In this document: positions 13,816-22,235 of the stretch, piece after piece
Position numbering within the stretch: position 1 is the stretch's first letter
Layout of the letters: each line of letters begins with the position of its first letter
Source: Clostridiales bacterium
Lineage (GTDB): Bacteria > Bacillota > Clostridia > Oscillospirales > Oscillospiraceae
Assembly: GCA_019423635.1 (NCBI GenBank)
Contig: JAHZBA010000034.1
Span: 1-27,870, forward strand
DNA length: 27,870 nt
Direction: 5' to 3'
Position numbers and translations under genes: made by a program
Notes under the pieces: model-generated
Seen by the model: only the letters and a program-made list of their open reading frames with translations
What the model was told of the DNA's origin: nothing
Database searches by the model: none

Positions 13816-15228
13816 ATGAGTAACAGCAGCCAGACAAAGACGAAACTGAGCGCGAAGACAAAGCTGGGCTACGGAATCGGCCAGATGGGAGACTCCATCG
13901 GCTTCAACGTCTTCTATTTCTTTTTCCTGTTTTTCCTGACAGACGTGATCGGGATCAACCCCTCCGTCGCGGGCTCCATCTCCCTGATCGCCGTGATCTG
14001 GGACGCGGTGACGGACCCCATCATCGGCCATATGTCCGACAACCTCCGGGGTCCCCGGGGACGGCGGCGGCCCTTCATGCTGGGGGCCATGATCCCCTAC
14101 GGCGTGGTGATGTTCCTGATGTTCAACAACATCAACATGGCCGAGTCCGCCAAGAACGTGTACTTCATCGTCATCTCCATGCTGTTCTGGACCTTCTACA
14201 CCGCCTACGTGATCCCCTACTTCGCCCTGGGCGCGGAGATCACCAACGACTTTGACGAGCGGACGAACCTGCGGGTCTGGGCCAGCTACTTCATGTACGC
14301 GGCGGTGATGATCGCCTCCGCCGCGCCGCCCATGATCGTCTCCATCTCCGAAAACGCCGGCATGAGCACCATGCAGGGCTGGCGGAACGTGGGTCTCATC
14401 TTCGGCGTCCTCACCGTTCTGGTGATCTTCATCTGCTGGCGGGCAACCCAGGGCCAGGAGCTGCCGGCGGAGACGGTGGGCGCCGGGAAGAAGGAGAACA
14501 TCATCAAGGCCTACCTGGATATGTTCAAGCTCAAGCCCGTGCTGCCCCTGGTGGCCTCGGTGCTGCTGTGGAGCATGGTGAGCTCCCTGCAGAGCGGCGG
14601 CCTGGTGTACCTGATGACCCACAACCTGGACTACGGCGCCTCCCGGCAGTCCGGCGTGATGGTGTTCCTCTCCATCATGGCCATGGTGTGGCTGCCTGTG
14701 ATTACGAAGCTGGCGGAGAAGTTCGACAAGAAGAAGGTCTATGTCTACAGCATGGCCTTCTCCGGCATTGCCCTGGTGGCGTTCCGGTTCATCGGCTTCC
14801 CGGTGTTTGCCCTGCTGCTGGTGGAGATCACCCTCTACTGCTTCGGCAACTCCACCTACTGGACAGTGTACTACTCCATGATGTATGATATCAGCGAACT
14901 GGATGAGTTCGTCAACGGCGAGCGGCGGGAGGGCGCCATCTCCGCCCTGATGAGCTTCGGGCAGAAGCTGGGCGCGGCCATCGCCATGTGGCTCTCCGGC
15001 CAGCTGCTGGCCCTGGGCGGCTACGGCGTGGCCGGCATGGAGGCCCAGGCCACGTCCATGGTGCTGAACATCAACACCCTGATCCCCGGCATCCTGGGCA
15101 TCCTGGCGGCGGCCGCGGCCATCACCTATCCCCTGACCCGGGAGAAGTTCGCGGCCATCACGGAGGCCCTGCAAAAGAAGAAGGCCGGCGAGGCCTACTC
15201 CACCGAGGCCTTCGAGAAGCTGCTGTAA
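13816..15228 (+). CDS. GPH-family sodium/proton symporter (MelB-like MFS)
   Basis: 470 aa membrane transporter with about 12 hydrophobic segments. It opens KLGYGIGQMGDSIGFNVFYF and carries the family hallmarks DAVTDPIIGHMSDN (TM2-loop with the cation-site Asp residues), RGRRRPF, IPYFALGAEITNDFDERTNL and the cytoplasmic YDISELDEFVNGERREGAI. Members of the glycoside-pentoside-hexuronide:cation symporter family usually import sugars or glucuronides, but many clostridial relatives carry other solutes. The start is ATG 13816 with AAAGGAGAG; longer in-frame starts would reach into the promoter. First gene of the sigma-54 operon. Confidence 0.92.
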   Translation: MSNSSQTKTKLSAKTKLGYGIGQMGDSIGFNVFYFFFLFFLTDVIGINPSVAGSISLIAVIWDAVTDPIIGHMSDNLRGPRGRRRPFMLGAMIPYGVVMFLMFNNINMAESAKNVYFIVISMLFWTFYTAYVIPYFALGAEITNDFDERTNLRVWASYFMYAAVMIASAAPPMIVSISENAGMSTMQGWRNVGLIFGVLTVLVIFICWRATQGQELPAETVGAGKKENIIKAYLDMFKLKPVLPLVASVLLWSMVSSLQSGGLVYLMTHNLDYGASRQSGVMVFLSIMAMVWLPVITKLAEKFDKKKVYVYSMAFSGIALVAFRFIGFPVFALLLVEITLYCFGNSTYWTVYYSMMYDISELDEFVNGERREGAISALMSFGQKLGAAIAMWLSGQLLALGGYGVAGMEAQATSMVLNINTLIPGILGILAAAAAITYPLTREKFAAITEALQKKKAGEAYSTEAFEKLL

Positions 15229-15317
15229 GGCCCCATCCCCGCTTCGCGGGCGGCTGCGCGCCTGCGGGGCGGGAGGCGGAAGCCCTTGATCCAGTTCAAA
15301 GTGAGAAATAGGAGACC

Positions 15318-16538
15318 ATGAAAAAACACAATTTGTACGGATGGTACGTGGTGGCCATCAACGCGGTGATCGGCTGCACCATGTCGGCCGGATTTCCCCA
15401 GTCCTCCATGACGGCGGCGGCCCTGGCGGAGGCCATGGGTGTGGCCCAGGATGCGGTGCTGGTGGGGGACACCATCAAGACCGTGGGCATCGTGCTGGCC
15501 ATGATGCTCTCGGGGATCGCCTACCGGAAGCTGGGACTCCGCCCGGTCTTCCTCATCAGCATGGCGGCGGTGGCGGTGACCACGGCGGTGATCCCCCTGA
15601 ACCGGAGCCTGGCAGTCCTCTATCTTTTGAAGTTTATTCAGGGCTTTTCCTCCCTGATTTTCCCCCTGTTCCTGATTGTGATTATGGACTGGATCGGGGA
15701 GAAGGACCGGGGACTCTCCAGTGCCGTCTACACCGGTGTGTTCTACGGCGGCGCCGGGGTCGGCGGGACCTTCAGCGGCTTTGTGATTGAGAACTTCGGC
15801 TGGCAGGCCTCCTTCTACGCTCTGGCGCTGGTCCAGGCGGCGGTGGCGGCGGTGTGGCTTTTCACCGTCCGGGAGAAGGGGGACCGGGGGACGCAGGAGA
15901 GCGGAGCGAAGGGGTCTTTCTCCATAGTGCTGAAAAACCCGCTGGTGTGGTTCCTGGTGCTCAGCTTCATCGCCACCACCTGGAGCGTTCAGGCCATCTC
16001 CGTGGATATGCCCCTTTTCGGAGCCGCCCTGGGCTACGGGGATCTGGAAAACGGAAAGGTGATGAGCGCCATCTCCGTGGGGATCATTCTGGCCTGCCTT
16101 GTCAGCGGGAAGCTCTCGGACCTGTGGGCGGCCCGGCGGAGGAACAAGGCGGCGGCCAGAACGGCGGTCTTTGCCGCCGGATGCATTGTCATGGCGGCGG
16201 CCGTGGCCGCGCTGCTGCTGTTGGATCTGACACAGTTTGCGGTGTTTTACGGCGTGGTGCTGTTCTTCTCCTTCGGCGCGGCCTGGGGGCTGGGGGCCTT
16301 CTACTGCATTTTGCCGGAGCTCTTCGATGAGGAGACCAGCGCCGTGGCCACGGGGCTCATCGGCGGATTTGGCGATATCGGCATGACCCTGGGACCGGTG
16401 GGCGTGGGCATTTTGTGCGGCGCCAGAGGGTTCTGGGATTTGGGCTGGGGACTGTGTGCCGCCGTGGCGGCGGTGAGCTTTCTGGCCTGTATTGCAATCA
16501 TCGGCAGGACGAAAAAACTGAATCAGCAAAGGAGTTAA
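15318..16538 (+). CDS. MFS transporter (oxalate/formate- or monocarboxylate-like)
   Basis: 406 aa with about 12 transmembrane helices. It opens YGWYVVAINAVIGCTMSAGF, and has the loop-2/3 type motif GIAYRKLGLRPVFLIS, GAGVGGTFSGFVIENFGWQASFY, and the second-half RRRNKAAARTAVF. The N-terminal YGWYVV motif and overall shape fit the OFA/MCT-type MFS group that moves organic anions. GGAG lies close (about 4 nt) to ATG 15318. It follows the symporter after an 89-bp gap with a small CCCGC-TTCG-GCGGG hairpin, which could lower expression of the downstream genes. Having two unrelated transporters in one operon suggests uptake of a substrate and export or exchange of a product. Confidence 0.88.
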   Translation: MKKHNLYGWYVVAINAVIGCTMSAGFPQSSMTAAALAEAMGVAQDAVLVGDTIKTVGIVLAMMLSGIAYRKLGLRPVFLISMAAVAVTTAVIPLNRSLAVLYLLKFIQGFSSLIFPLFLIVIMDWIGEKDRGLSSAVYTGVFYGGAGVGGTFSGFVIENFGWQASFYALALVQAAVAAVWLFTVREKGDRGTQESGAKGSFSIVLKNPLVWFLVLSFIATTWSVQAISVDMPLFGAALGYGDLENGKVMSAISVGIILACLVSGKLSDLWAARRRNKAAARTAVFAAGCIVMAAAVAALLLLDLTQFAVFYGVVLFFSFGAAWGLGAFYCILPELFDEETSAVATGLIGGFGDIGMTLGPVGVGILCGARGFWDLGWGLCAAVAAVSFLACIAIIGRTKKLNQQRS

Positions 16539-16544
16539 GAGATC

Positions 16545-17555
16545 ATGGGAAGATTTTTGAATGTGGGCATCATCCAGATGCCGGTGAGCCGGGATACGGC
16601 GGTGAACCTCCAGTACATTGAGGAGAAGCTGGCGGCGCTCATGAGCGGCGTTCACAAGCCGGAGCTGGTGCTGGGCGTGGAGTGCATCGAGTGCTTCACC
16701 CCGGAGTATATCCCCGGCCCGATGACGGAGTATTTCGGCTCCCTGGCCAAGAAGTACGGCATCTACTTCATCCCCGGCACCATCTACGAAAAGGACGACA
16801 GCCTGCCGGAGGGCATGTTCTACAACACGGCCCCCATCTTCAACCCCAAGGGCGAGCTGGTGGAGATCTACCGGAAGATGTGCCCCTGGCGCCCGGCGGA
16901 GGAGCACGCCGCCCCGGGAGGACGCTATGTGGTGTTTGACATCCCCGAAAAGCAGACGAAGGTGGGCGTGCAGATCTGCTACGACATGAACTTCCCGGAG
17001 ATCTCCCGGGCGGAGACCCTGATGGGGGCGGAGGTCCTGGTGAAGCTGACCATGGACCCCCAGGAGCTGTACCTGCTGAACGAGCACGTCCACTACGCAA
17101 GAGCTCTGGAGAATCAGGCCTATTTCATCTCCACCAACGGCGTGGGCTTCTTCAACAACTGCCATCTCTACGGCCACTCCCTGGTGATTGATCCCCAGGG
17201 CAAGCTCCTGTGGGAGGCGGACCAGGTGGAGTCCATCGCCACGGTGACGCTGGACCTGGACCTGGTGGGCCGCTGCCGGCAGTACGGCACCATGTTCCTG
17301 GACCACTATGTCCAGCACCTGCGGGACTACGCCCTGCCCCCGGTGCCCTACGCGGAGGACTACTCCAAGGCGCCGGTATATCAGGAGCTCCCCGCGGCCC
17401 CCGCCAACGCCGCCGAGTACGAGGCGGATGTGCAGCAGATCGGCGTCTGCCAGCTGGGCCGGCTGGTGGAGGATGTCTTCGATGTGGAGGCGCTGGAGCA
17501 GAACCTGCGGGAGTTCCTGGACGGAAAGGACCGCCGGCATCGTCAAGACACCTGA
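16545..17555 (+). CDS. Carbon-nitrogen hydrolase (nitrilase superfamily, amidase-like)
   Basis: 336 aa soluble enzyme. The catalytic triad is visible: Glu46 (LVLGVE), Lys111 (EIYRKM) and Cys145 (QICYDMNFPE). The segment YRKMCPWRPAEEHAAPGG with a further Glu resembles aliphatic amidase/formamidase, so hydrolysis of a C-N bond in an amide (or nitrile) to acid plus ammonia is likely. The last 60 residues (about 275-336) extend past the usual fold and may help oligomerise. The start is ATG 16545, 7 bp after the previous stop, with AAGGAG upstream. Third and last gene of the sigma-54 operon, followed by a strong terminator. It supplies the only catabolic step encoded in the operon. Confidence 0.9.
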   Translation: MGRFLNVGIIQMPVSRDTAVNLQYIEEKLAALMSGVHKPELVLGVECIECFTPEYIPGPMTEYFGSLAKKYGIYFIPGTIYEKDDSLPEGMFYNTAPIFNPKGELVEIYRKMCPWRPAEEHAAPGGRYVVFDIPEKQTKVGVQICYDMNFPEISRAETLMGAEVLVKLTMDPQELYLLNEHVHYARALENQAYFISTNGVGFFNNCHLYGHSLVIDPQGKLLWEADQVESIATVTLDLDLVGRCRQYGTMFLDHYVQHLRDYALPPVPYAEDYSKAPVYQELPAAPANAAEYEADVQQIGVCQLGRLVEDVFDVEALEQNLREFLDGKDRRHRQDT

Positions 17556-17609
17556 ACATCGGTATCCCGATTTTCAGGGCGGGCAAAGCCCGCCGGCACA
17601 TAAAAAACA

Positions 17610-17654
17610 CCGCAGGGAGCAAATCCTTCGATTTGCTCCCTGCGGCCTGTTTTT
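17610..17654. terminator. Bidirectional intrinsic terminator between the hydrolase operon and the chemoreceptor gene
   Basis: A perfect 16-bp stem CCGCAGGGAGCAAATC / GATTTGCTCCCTGCGG with loop CTTC lies at 17610-17645. TTTTT follows on the plus strand (17650-17654), and on the minus strand a run of six T corresponds to 17607-17602. A further 7-bp hairpin GGCGGGC-AAA-GCCCGCC lies at 17578-17594. Confidence 0.93.
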
Positions 17655-17706
17655 CAAGACGGGGAATCCCTCCGGCAGTGGCCGCCGGGGGAGGAATGCC
17701 CGCCGT

Positions 17707-19734
17707 TTATACGATGCGGAAGCGGCTGAGAAGGCCGTTCAGGGTTCGGGCCTGGTTGGAGAGCTCCTTGGAGACCGACGCGCTCTTCTCCGCGGCGGCG
17801 GAGTTGGTCTGGACTACGGCGGAGATCTCCTTGATCCCGCTTTCCACCAGGACGATCATCTCCGACTGCTGGACACTGGCGGCGGCGATCTCATCCATCA
17901 GGGTCTTGATGGACTGGATGCAGTCGTGAATGACCTGCATGGCGGAGACGGCCAGATCGGTGGAGTCTGTCCCGCTCTTTACATCCTGAATGGACTGATT
18001 GACCAGCTGATTGGTGCTCTGGACCGCCTTGGCGGACTTGGCCGCCAGATTCCGGACCTCGTCCGCCACAACGGAGAAGCCCTTGCCGGCGCTGCCCGCC
18101 CGGGCGGCCTCCACGGCGGCGTTGAGAGCCAGGATGTTGGTCTGGAAAGCGATGTCCTCAATGGTCTTGATGATGGTGACAATCTGCGCGGAGGAGCGGT
18201 CGATGTTCCGGGTGGCCTCCGTCAGCTGGTCCATCCTGGTGTTGGCCTCGGCGGCATAGCCGGTGGCCTTGTCCACCAGGTCGCTGGCGTTTTCACAGCG
18301 TGCGGTGCTGGTCCGGATCTGGGAGGTGATGGCGGTGACGTTGGACACCAGTCCGTCCACGGAGGCCGCCTGCTCCAGGGTGCCCTGGGAGAGGGCCTGG
18401 GCGCCGGTGGAGACCCGCTCTGCGCTGGAGTCCACCTGCCGGGCCACCTGGGAGATGTCCCGGATCACGTGTACCAGGTTGGCGTGGATGGACTGCAGGC
18501 TCTCTGACAGGGCCTGGAAATCGCCGATGTAATAGGAGGCGTTCTCTGTGACATCAACGGTGAGGTTGCCGTTTGCGATCTCCCCCAGAATCCGCCCCAC
18601 GTCGTCAATGGTCTGCCGCAGGCATCCGCAGACACGCTGGGTGGTCTGGGCAATCATGCCGATCTCATCGGAGCGGTGATCGAAGGCCTCCAGTTCCTGG
18701 TCCGTGGAGAGGTTCAGATCTCCCAGCCGGCCGATGGCCCGCTCCACCACCATGAGCTCCCGGCCCTCCCGGCGCAGGATCAGAAGGGTGAAGAAAATCA
18801 CGGCGGCGGCCACCAACGCGCACAGTGCGCCGACAATGAGGCGCACCTTCAGAACAGGGCGGTAGACCTCCGCGGCGCTGTCCCGGACCATGAAGACCCA
18901 GCCCCGGTCCTTCAGATACTTGTAGACCACCAGCTGGCGGTCGCCGTTTTCGTCCCGGTAGGAGTAGGTGGCGGCCTCGGTGGAGCCCTCGTCCCGGATG
19001 CGCTGGAGGATCTCCAGGTATCCGGGGTCGGAGGTCTCGGTGTTCAGCAGGGACTCGTCCGCGTGATAGAGGTATACGCCGGTATCCACGTTCAGGAAGA
19101 CATACTCGCTGTCGGGCAGACCCTTGATGTTCAGATCCAGCAGGGAGTCCATCAGGTGGCTGGCATAGACGCCGGCGCCCACATAGCCGATGCACCGCCG
19201 GCCCTCAAAGAGGGGGTAGTACATGGACAGAATCATGCTGCCGGTGCCGGGGGACTTCATGATCCCCAGGTTGGTCAGCTGCTGCCGGGCCAGGATGGTG
19301 TCCTGGAAGGACTTCAAAGAGTCCCCCGAGCGGGTGGTGATCCCGATGGCCCCCTGGGAGGTGTGAGTCAGCACATGGGTATCGGGGGTGGCGATGTACA
19401 GCCCCTCAAAGACCCCCTTCACGGCGGCGAAGTCCTCCGTGTACTTCTGGGCCTCCCGGAGCAGCGCTGGGTCCTCCGGGTTTTGCAGAAGCCCGCGGAC
19501 CTCGCCGCTCAGGGCGAAGGCCGTCATGTATTCCTCGGCGGAGAGCACATACTCGTTGATGATGGCGGCTCTGGATTCCACGGCGTCGGTCATCTGGTTG
19601 GAGATGTCGCTTTTGACCATGGCCGCCGTGTTGGTGGACACGATGAACCAGAGCAGCAGCATACCGGTCAGGGTGATGGCGGTGGTGATGATGCCGATGC
19701 GCGTGGCAAGTCTTTGATTCGTCAGAAATTTCAT
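17707..19734 (-). CDS. Methyl-accepting chemotaxis protein with dCache-like sensor
   Basis: 675 aa transmembrane receptor. TM1 spans about residues 12-32 and TM2 297-320. Between them is a roughly 260-residue extracytoplasmic dCache-type ligand domain (SMYYPLFEGRRCIGYVGAGV, YKYLKDRGWVFMVRD). HAMP follows TM2. The cytoplasmic signalling hairpin contains the invariant tip IAFQTNILALNAAVEAARAG then SAGKGFSVVADEVRNLA. No C-terminal CheR-binding pentapeptide is evident. GGAGGAG lies just before ATG 19734. No flagellar or che gene is in the window. It is convergent with the sigma-54 operon; sensing the same nutrient is possible but unsupported. Alternative: a receptor for a non-motility pathway. 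Confidence 0.94.
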   Translation of the reverse strand: MKFLTNQRLATRIGIITTAITLTGMLLLWFIVSTNTAAMVKSDISNQMTDAVESRAAIINEYVLSAEEYMTAFALSGEVRGLLQNPEDPALLREAQKYTEDFAAVKGVFEGLYIATPDTHVLTHTSQGAIGITTRSGDSLKSFQDTILARQQLTNLGIMKSPGTGSMILSMYYPLFEGRRCIGYVGAGVYASHLMDSLLDLNIKGLPDSEYVFLNVDTGVYLYHADESLLNTETSDPGYLEILQRIRDEGSTEAATYSYRDENGDRQLVVYKYLKDRGWVFMVRDSAAEVYRPVLKVRLIVGALCALVAAAVIFFTLLILRREGRELMVVERAIGRLGDLNLSTDQELEAFDHRSDEIGMIAQTTQRVCGCLRQTIDDVGRILGEIANGNLTVDVTENASYYIGDFQALSESLQSIHANLVHVIRDISQVARQVDSSAERVSTGAQALSQGTLEQAASVDGLVSNVTAITSQIRTSTARCENASDLVDKATGYAAEANTRMDQLTEATRNIDRSSAQIVTIIKTIEDIAFQTNILALNAAVEAARAGSAGKGFSVVADEVRNLAAKSAKAVQSTNQLVNQSIQDVKSGTDSTDLAVSAMQVIHDCIQSIKTLMDEIAAASVQQSEMIVLVESGIKEISAVVQTNSAAAEKSASVSKELSNQARTLNGLLSRFRIV

Positions 19735-20202
19735 AAACTCTCCTCCAAAGAAAAAAGTTTTTGAGGGCAGAGATATTATGAGGCCGCCGGGCAGGAGGAT
19801 TTGACGGCGCTCCTTTCAAGAAGCACGGCAGGCCCCCTCCTGAAGAGACCGGGACCGGCGGATTTCCGGTCCCGGCAGCGCAGGGCGGCGGTGTTGAGGA
19901 TGCCGCGGGACAGCTGCCGGGCCTTTCGCAGCCCACGGCAGACCGCCGTGTCCGCCGGATCAGGGTTCCCCGGTGCTGGCCGCCCAGGAGAAGACGCGGG
20001 AGTGCGGCGCCTGGGCTGAATTCTGGCAATTCCTGATTATAGCACGGTGTGAGCGGGATGTCGAGAAACAGTTGATGTGGAAAACGCCTATTTTGCCTGA
20101 CTGCAAAGGGCTGGCGTTGTTTTTTTGCATGATGGCCGCCTGTGCGCCTGCGGCTTCTTCGCCCGGCTGGCCGCCTCCCGGGACGGTTGGGAGAATCGCC
20201 CC
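19735..20202. other. GC-rich intergenic region upstream of the chemoreceptor gene, no gene recognised
   Basis: 468 bp between the chemoreceptor start and the hairpin after the phosphorylase gene. Small open frames occur but none has a convincing start or product. A stem GGGACCGG / CCGGTCCC at about 19850-19873, plus several further GC stems, would make a structured leader if the region is transcribed towards the chemoreceptor gene. I compared it by eye with c-di-GMP, cobalamin and guanidine riboswitch cores and found no match. The stretch 20030-20145 is less GC-rich and may hold a promoter. Confidence 0.4.
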
Positions 20203-20247
20203 AAGCAGCACCTCCCCGGACCGGTCAGGTCCGGGGAGGTGCTGCTT
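20203..20247 (-). terminator. Perfect 20-bp hairpin after the nucleoside phosphorylase gene
   Basis: AAGCAGCACCTCCCCGGACC pairs without mismatch with the stretch 20228-20247 over a 5-nt loop (20223-20227). It begins 34 bp past the stop codon of the phosphorylase gene. No T run follows on either strand, so it may be a terminator of weak type, an mRNA-stabilising 3' end, or a block to read-through. Confidence 0.7.
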
Positions 20248-20281
20248 TGCCGGGAGCGGATTTCAACGTGCCGCCGGCCCC

Positions 20282-21010
20282 TCAGTCCAGGCACCGCCAG
20301 GCGGTCTCCAGGGCCACCTCCATCATCTCGTGGAAGGACTCCTGCCGCTCCTGGGCCGGGAGGGCCTCGCCGGTGAAGAGGTGATCGGAGATGGTGAGAA
20401 CGCTCAGCGCCCGCTTGTGGAAGGCGGAGGCGATCCAGTACAGGCCCGCGGTCTCCATCTCCACCGCCAGCATTCCCAGGTCCCGGGCCTGCCGGTTGAC
20501 CTCCTGGGAGGGGTGGTAGAAGTGATCGGTGGAGAAGACGCTGCCCACCTTGGTGGAGACCCCCAGGCCCTTGGCGGCGTCCACGGCGTCCGCCAGCATA
20601 CCGTAGTCCGCCACAGGGGTGAAGGTGCCGGGGAAGGGGAAGGCGGCGCCGTAGCTGGAGTTGGTGGAGGCGGCCATGGCGATGACCACGTCCCGGAGCT
20701 TCACCTGTTCGCTGAGGCCTCCCGCGGAGCCGATGCGGATGATGGCGTCCACGTCGAACTGGGTGTAGAGCTCCGTTGCGTAGATCCCCATGGAGGGGAT
20801 GCCCATGCCGCTGCCCATGACGGAGACCTGCCGGCCCCTGTAGAGGCCGGTGTAGCCCAGCATGTTGCGGACGGTGTTGAAGCAGACGGGGTTTTCCAGG
20901 TAGTGCTCCGCCACGTGCCTGGCCCGCAGGGGGTCGCCGGGCATGAGAACGACCTTGGCGATTTCGGCGTTTTCCACGCGGATGCTCTCGGAGATGGAAC
21001 TCTTTGTCAT
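20282..21010 (-). CDS. deoD: Purine-nucleoside phosphorylase, DeoD type
   Basis: 242 aa, the usual length of the hexameric NP-I family. The phosphate-binding GDPLRA is at 25-30, MGSGMGIPSMGIY at 65-77, IRIGSAGG at 91-98 and EMETAG at 184-189. The catalytic pair corresponding to E. coli Asp204/Arg217 is Asp209 (ISDH) and Arg222 (QERQ). It cleaves 6-aminopurine nucleosides with phosphate to base plus (deoxy)ribose 1-phosphate. AAAGGATC precedes ATG 21010. The gene lies 32 bp after the MtnA-type isomerase and shares a strand with the aldolase. This suggests that it acts on a 5'-deoxynucleoside (5'-deoxyadenosine or methylthioadenosine) and passes the sugar 1-phosphate to the isomerase. That specificity is inferred from context; ordinary purine salvage is the alternative. 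Confidence 0.9.
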   Translation of the reverse strand: MTKSSISESIRVENAEIAKVVLMPGDPLRARHVAEHYLENPVCFNTVRNMLGYTGLYRGRQVSVMGSGMGIPSMGIYATELYTQFDVDAIIRIGSAGGLSEQVKLRDVVIAMAASTNSSYGAAFPFPGTFTPVADYGMLADAVDAAKGLGVSTKVGSVFSTDHFYHPSQEVNRQARDLGMLAVEMETAGLYWIASAFHKRALSVLTISDHLFTGEALPAQERQESFHEMMEVALETAWRCLD

Positions 21011-21042
21011 GACAGTTGATCCTTTCTTAAAAAGTGGAAGCC

Positions 21043-22122
21043 CTATGTCCGGCGGCCGAACAGCGCCGCCAGACTCTCGGTGTAGGGGGGACGGCAGACG
21101 CCTTTTTCCGTGACGATGCCGGAGATGAGGCGATGGTCCGTGACGTCGAAGGCGGGGTTGTAGCACGGGACCTCCGGCAAAGCCATGGGCTCTGCGTACC
21201 ACTTCTCCCGGATCTCCGCGCCGTCCCGCAGCTCGATGGGGATGTGGTCCCCGTCGGGGCAGCGGAGGTCGACGGTGGAGGTGGGGCCCAGGACGTAGAA
21301 GGGGATGCCGTAGTGCTTTGCCAGGATGGCCACGCCGCTGGTGCCGATCTTGTTGGCGGTGTCGCCGTTGGCGGCCACCCGGTCGCAGCCCACAAAGCAG
21401 GCCTGGACCCAGCCGTTTTTCATGACCATGGAGGCCATGTTGTCGCAGATCAGCGTCACGTCGATGCCCGCCCGCTGGAGCTCGTAGGAGGTGAGCCGGG
21501 CCCCCTGGAGCAGGGGCCGGGTCTCGTCGGCGAAGACGCGGAAGTTCATGCCCTGTTCCCTTCCCAGAAACAGCGGCCCCAGGGCGGTGCCGTACCGGGA
21601 GGTGGCCAGGGGGCCGGCGTTGCAGTGGGTGAGGATGCCGTCGCCGTCTTTGATGAGGCTGAGCCCGTGCCGGGAGATGGCAAGGCACATGGCCATGTCC
21701 TCCTCCTGGATGGCCCGGCACTCCCGGCCCAGGAGGTCCAGAATCTCCGGAACGGGCCTGCCGGCGCCGGCGGTCACCACCCGCTCCATGCGGTCCAGGG
21801 CCCAGCTGAGATTCACCGCCGTGGGCCGGGAGGCGTTCAGGTACGCCTTCTGCTCACGGAACCGCCGGGCGAAGGCCCCGTACTCCCGCTCCTCCCACTG
21901 CCGGGCCAGGGCGTAGATGCCGCAGGCGGCGCAGATGCCGATGGCCGGGGCGCCCCGGACCTGGAGGAGCTGGATGGCGTGGTACATCTCCTCCGGCGTG
22001 CGGAGGGTCCGGTACACCGTGCGGTTTGGAAGCTGAGTCTGGTCCAGGATGACGACGCTCTGCTCGTCCTCCCCCAGGCGCACGTTGTCCATGTGGGTGA
22101 CAGCCTTGGGTGCTTCGTTCAT
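21043..22122 (-). CDS. mtnA: S-methyl-5-thioribose-1-phosphate isomerase family (MtnA/DrdI)
   Basis: 359 aa. It shows the MtnA signatures VRGAPAIGI, GILTHCNAGPLATSRYGTAL with catalytic Cys167, and GCDRVAANGDTANKIGT with catalytic Asp247; these match the Cys/Asp pair of Bacillus MtnA and separate it from eIF2B-like relatives. It converts an aldose 1-phosphate to a ketose 1-phosphate: methylthioribose 1-phosphate, or 5-deoxyribose 1-phosphate in the disposal pathway. The start is ATG 22122 behind GGAGGACC. A longer frame begins exactly in the parS site and is an artefact. The rest of the classical methionine salvage genes (mtnB, mtnC, mtnD) are absent; an aldolase and a phosphorylase flank it instead. 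Confidence 0.93.
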   Translation of the reverse strand: MNEAPKAVTHMDNVRLGEDEQSVVILDQTQLPNRTVYRTLRTPEEMYHAIQLLQVRGAPAIGICAACGIYALARQWEEREYGAFARRFREQKAYLNASRPTAVNLSWALDRMERVVTAGAGRPVPEILDLLGRECRAIQEEDMAMCLAISRHGLSLIKDGDGILTHCNAGPLATSRYGTALGPLFLGREQGMNFRVFADETRPLLQGARLTSYELQRAGIDVTLICDNMASMVMKNGWVQACFVGCDRVAANGDTANKIGTSGVAILAKHYGIPFYVLGPTSTVDLRCPDGDHIPIELRDGAEIREKWYAEPMALPEVPCYNPAFDVTDHRLISGIVTEKGVCRPPYTESLAALFGRRT

Positions 22123-22201
22123 GGAAGGGTCCTCCAATCTTCCCCTCCGGCGGCCGCGCTCCGCCGGGAGAGGACGTTCATTGACAGTGAAATCGAACAA
22201 A

Positions 22202-22217
22202 TGTTTCACGTGAAACA
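22202..22217. other. parS: parS centromere site, copy 1
   Basis: TGTTTCACGTGAAACA is a perfect 16-bp palindrome identical to the consensus ParB/Spo0J site of Firmicutes. It lies in the 113-bp gap between the aldolase and isomerase genes. Twelve bases on its left side (from 22190) are also shared with copy 2 at 27776. ParB-CTP clamps would load here for origin segregation and SMC recruitment. Sequence identity is direct; use by this host's ParB is inferred. Confidence 0.95.
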
Positions 22218-22235
22218 TTCCGGATAACCCGCGGC

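Noticed and set aside
19735..19830. Sigma-28/sigma-D-like promoter for the chemoreceptor gene (CAAA-N15-GCCTCATA)
   Set aside because: The -10 needs an inserted base to match GCCGATAT and the -35 has a mismatch; too weak to list.
19850..19960. c-di-GMP or cobalamin riboswitch before the chemoreceptor gene
   Set aside because: The conserved cores that I know for these classes are not present; only generic GC stems are seen.
21043..22218. Longer isomerase frame beginning MFHVKH at 22218
   Set aside because: The ATG lies inside the parS palindrome and has no ribosome-binding site; the start at 22122 has GGAGGACC and matches the normal family N-terminus.
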